NCBI GenBank assembly: GCA_036874045.1
Contig: JAZBRI010000008.1
Location: 9,687,001 to 9,751,000, forward strand
DNA length: 64,000 nucleotides
Source: Cymodocea nodosa
Lineage: Eukaryota; Streptophyta; Magnoliopsida; Alismatales; Cymodoceaceae
Reading direction: 5' to 3'
Shown here one piece after another: positions 62,854 to 64,000 of this stretch (position 1 is its first letter; the number at the start of each line of letters is the position of its first letter). The notes under the pieces were generated by a model, which ran no database searches, was not told where the DNA came from, and saw only the letters and a program-made list of their open reading frames with translations. The position numbers were made by a program, and so were the translations under genes.

Positions 62854-63841
62854 TTATTGTTTGATGTTGTAGGTGCAAGAGAAAAAAATGTGGAAAACTC
62901 TCAAGATTTGAGTAGAAAGGAGAATTAGGTCTTCAAAAATGGATAAACCAGATGAAGGAGAAATAAGACCTAAAAGCCCTTGATGATTAAGCAAATTGTA
63001 AATTGTATCCATTCCTTGAAAATTAACAGGTCTACTGTAGATGATCTTCATTCCTTTATATTTATTGTAAAACAGATCCCTAGTTGCAGTAGATCTGAAA
63101 TAATATACATCCGCAAGGATATTTGAAGAATATGTGACTGGAACCTTTGGATCTTCATCTACTAGAGGGGTTTTAGAAGGTGGTGGAGATGGAGGAATAG
63201 AAGCAGAGCTCGAATCTGCATACAATCCTTGAATCACCATAAGAGTGTGAGGAGAAGGAATTAGATGAGATTCTACATTAGATGAAGGAGGAGGAGGTGT
63301 GAAGTCTTCTCTATTTACAAAAAGAAGTTTAGCAAAACTCAGATGAGAGGAGAGAGTTCTCTTTCTTCTCCTAGATTATGTGAATTGAGTGGTTGGAGGG
63401 GGAGATGTGGAAACTTTAGGCAAAACTAGAGATGCAGAAATCAAGCAAGGAGGACTAGGAGCAATTTGGTGTAAAGTTCCAATGCAAATATCAGGAATTG
63501 GAGGATAAGTTCTTCTAGCAACATGCTTGAAATCAACTCCTTTCGTAGGCAGAAAGAATTCTGGTGTAGTAGTAAATTTTTGCTTATATGTCATATTAGA
63601 GGCAGTATGATAACAAGCAAATTCAGAAGGTTCTTGAATTTTTATTCCTAGTTGCTCACTGAGTTTATGTAGTAAAACTTGATTTCTCCTCCTTACTAGT
63701 GTATCTTGTAACTGTAGGGCCATATGCAGGGCACGTCTCTCAAAGGCCCTAATATCCACCCCAATTCTGATGGAGAAAGAGCAATATTGATATCGATAGA
63801 TGGTATTCCAAAAAGGGTCTCCAAAAATTCTGAATCAATCC
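62854..63841 (-). repeat. Unit 65, 988 bp, nonsense, near copy of unit 63
   Basis: TAA at 63376-63378. Frames are 63759-63376 and 63240-62854. Private tatcgataga near 63793. Confidence 0.95.
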
Positions 63842-64000
63842 TTATTGTTTGATGTTGTAGGTGCAAGAGAAAAAAATGTGGAAAACTCTCAAGATTTGAG
63901 TAGAAAGGAGAATTAGGTCTTCAAAAATGGATAAACCAGATGAAGGAGAAATAAGACCTAAAAGCCCTTGATGATTAAGCAAATTGTTAATTGTATCCAT
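63842..64000 (-). repeat. Unit 66, partial
   Basis: The first 159 bp of the next unit, cut by the window edge. Private attgttaattg near 63987. The array continues beyond the window. Confidence 0.95.

Larger units (their letters stand above)
59890..63841. repeat. Two copies of a 1976-bp dimer
   Basis: Units 63 and 65 (offset 1976) share a Tyr-to-stop change, HVARR, KVSTSPPPTT and LQLQD. Units 62 and 64 share KVQEPSE and cttgcaatatg. Copies differ at a few bases, for example 61231, 61342, 61818 and 63024. Confidence 0.85.
1..64000 (-). repeat. Tandem satellite/macrosatellite array, ~988-bp monomer, 66 units
   Basis: The same ~988-bp sequence recurs head to tail from first base to last with no spacer. 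I phase units at the minus-strand stop codon (plus-strand 'tta' followed by ctgtttgatg or ttgtttgatg). Complete unit lengths are 988 (most), 985, 984, 987, 992 (one) and 966 (one). The strand given is that of the open frame. Differences between units are mostly single-base substitutions plus a few small indels. Both array ends lie outside the window. The sequence shows a satellite with higher-order repeats; a plant host and heterochromatic or centromeric location are inferred. Confidence 0.98.

Noticed and set aside
1..64000. A cluster of ~60 functional tandem protein-coding genes
   Set aside because: Frames start at GTG or TTG, not ATG; units are phased head to tail with only 82 bp between ORFs; there are no visible promoters, introns or poly(A) signals; premature stops and frameshifts are amplified along with open copies.
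1..64000. CRISPR array or bacterial repeat region
   Set aside because: Repeats are ~988 bp with no unique spacers; nothing bacterial is present.
1..64000. Ribosomal RNA or intergenic-spacer repeat
   Set aside because: No rRNA-like or 5S-like sequence; the monomer is largely open reading frame.

Overview
The whole 64 kb window is one uninterrupted satellite (macrosatellite) array. I count 66 head-to-tail copies of a monomer of about 988 bp: 64 complete and 2 cut by the window edges. Neither end of the array is in view. I see no unrelated single-copy gene, RNA gene, CRISPR array, LTR, integrase or reverse transcriptase. The density, homogeneity and higher-order structure point to a nuclear eukaryotic chromosome, most likely a plant, in heterochromatin or a centromere-type domain. 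The plant assignment is an inference: the frame-corrected minus-strand translation resembles the gag-like / 'putative plant transposon protein' segment of plant LTR retrotransposons.

Each monomer carries a minus-strand open frame of about 300 codons (906 of 988 bp), intact in 41 of the 64 complete units. Its 5'-most codon is GTG, so in a eukaryote the first usable ATG is around residue 10-12. Residues ~130-134 are basic (SRRRKR), ~155-208 are proline/serine-rich, and ~221-276 look gag-like. The gag-like similarity continues for 52 codons in another frame across the monomer boundary (FYSNL..., then FLETLFGIPSTDI...), and the first frame resumes after that. Two single-base losses explain the frame changes. 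Without them the unit would be 990 bp, or 330 codons, and open all the way round. I therefore read the array as an amplified, slightly decayed coding fragment of a retroelement, not a cluster of functional genes.

I name four subtypes. A is 988 bp with 'HPLIPD'; A-prime is A with 'PPEF' and 'FQHI'. B is 985 bp with one Ser codon missing and 'TIGNL'; some B units are 984 bp through a frameshift. C is 988 bp with 'YPPIPDICIG'. D is 988 bp with a premature TAA. Many units are mosaics.

Layout: 1-27341 is a mixed region in which a D-B-A triplet restarts at 1, 8595, 18460 and 25369, and its first ~4.4 kb recurs 8890 bp downstream. 27342-41163 holds A-prime blocks, including six near-identical 988-bp units at 32277-38204, alternating with a three-unit cassette at 29318 and 38205. 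41164-43139 has two D-type units. 43140-58923 is a regular A/B dimer (1973 bp) nested in a tetramer (3946 bp) with two apparently identical copies. 58924-64000 has a unit with a 22-bp deletion and then a recent 1976-bp dimer. A patch at about 4249-4965 has nine one-base homopolymer indels and looks like uncorrected sequencing error.
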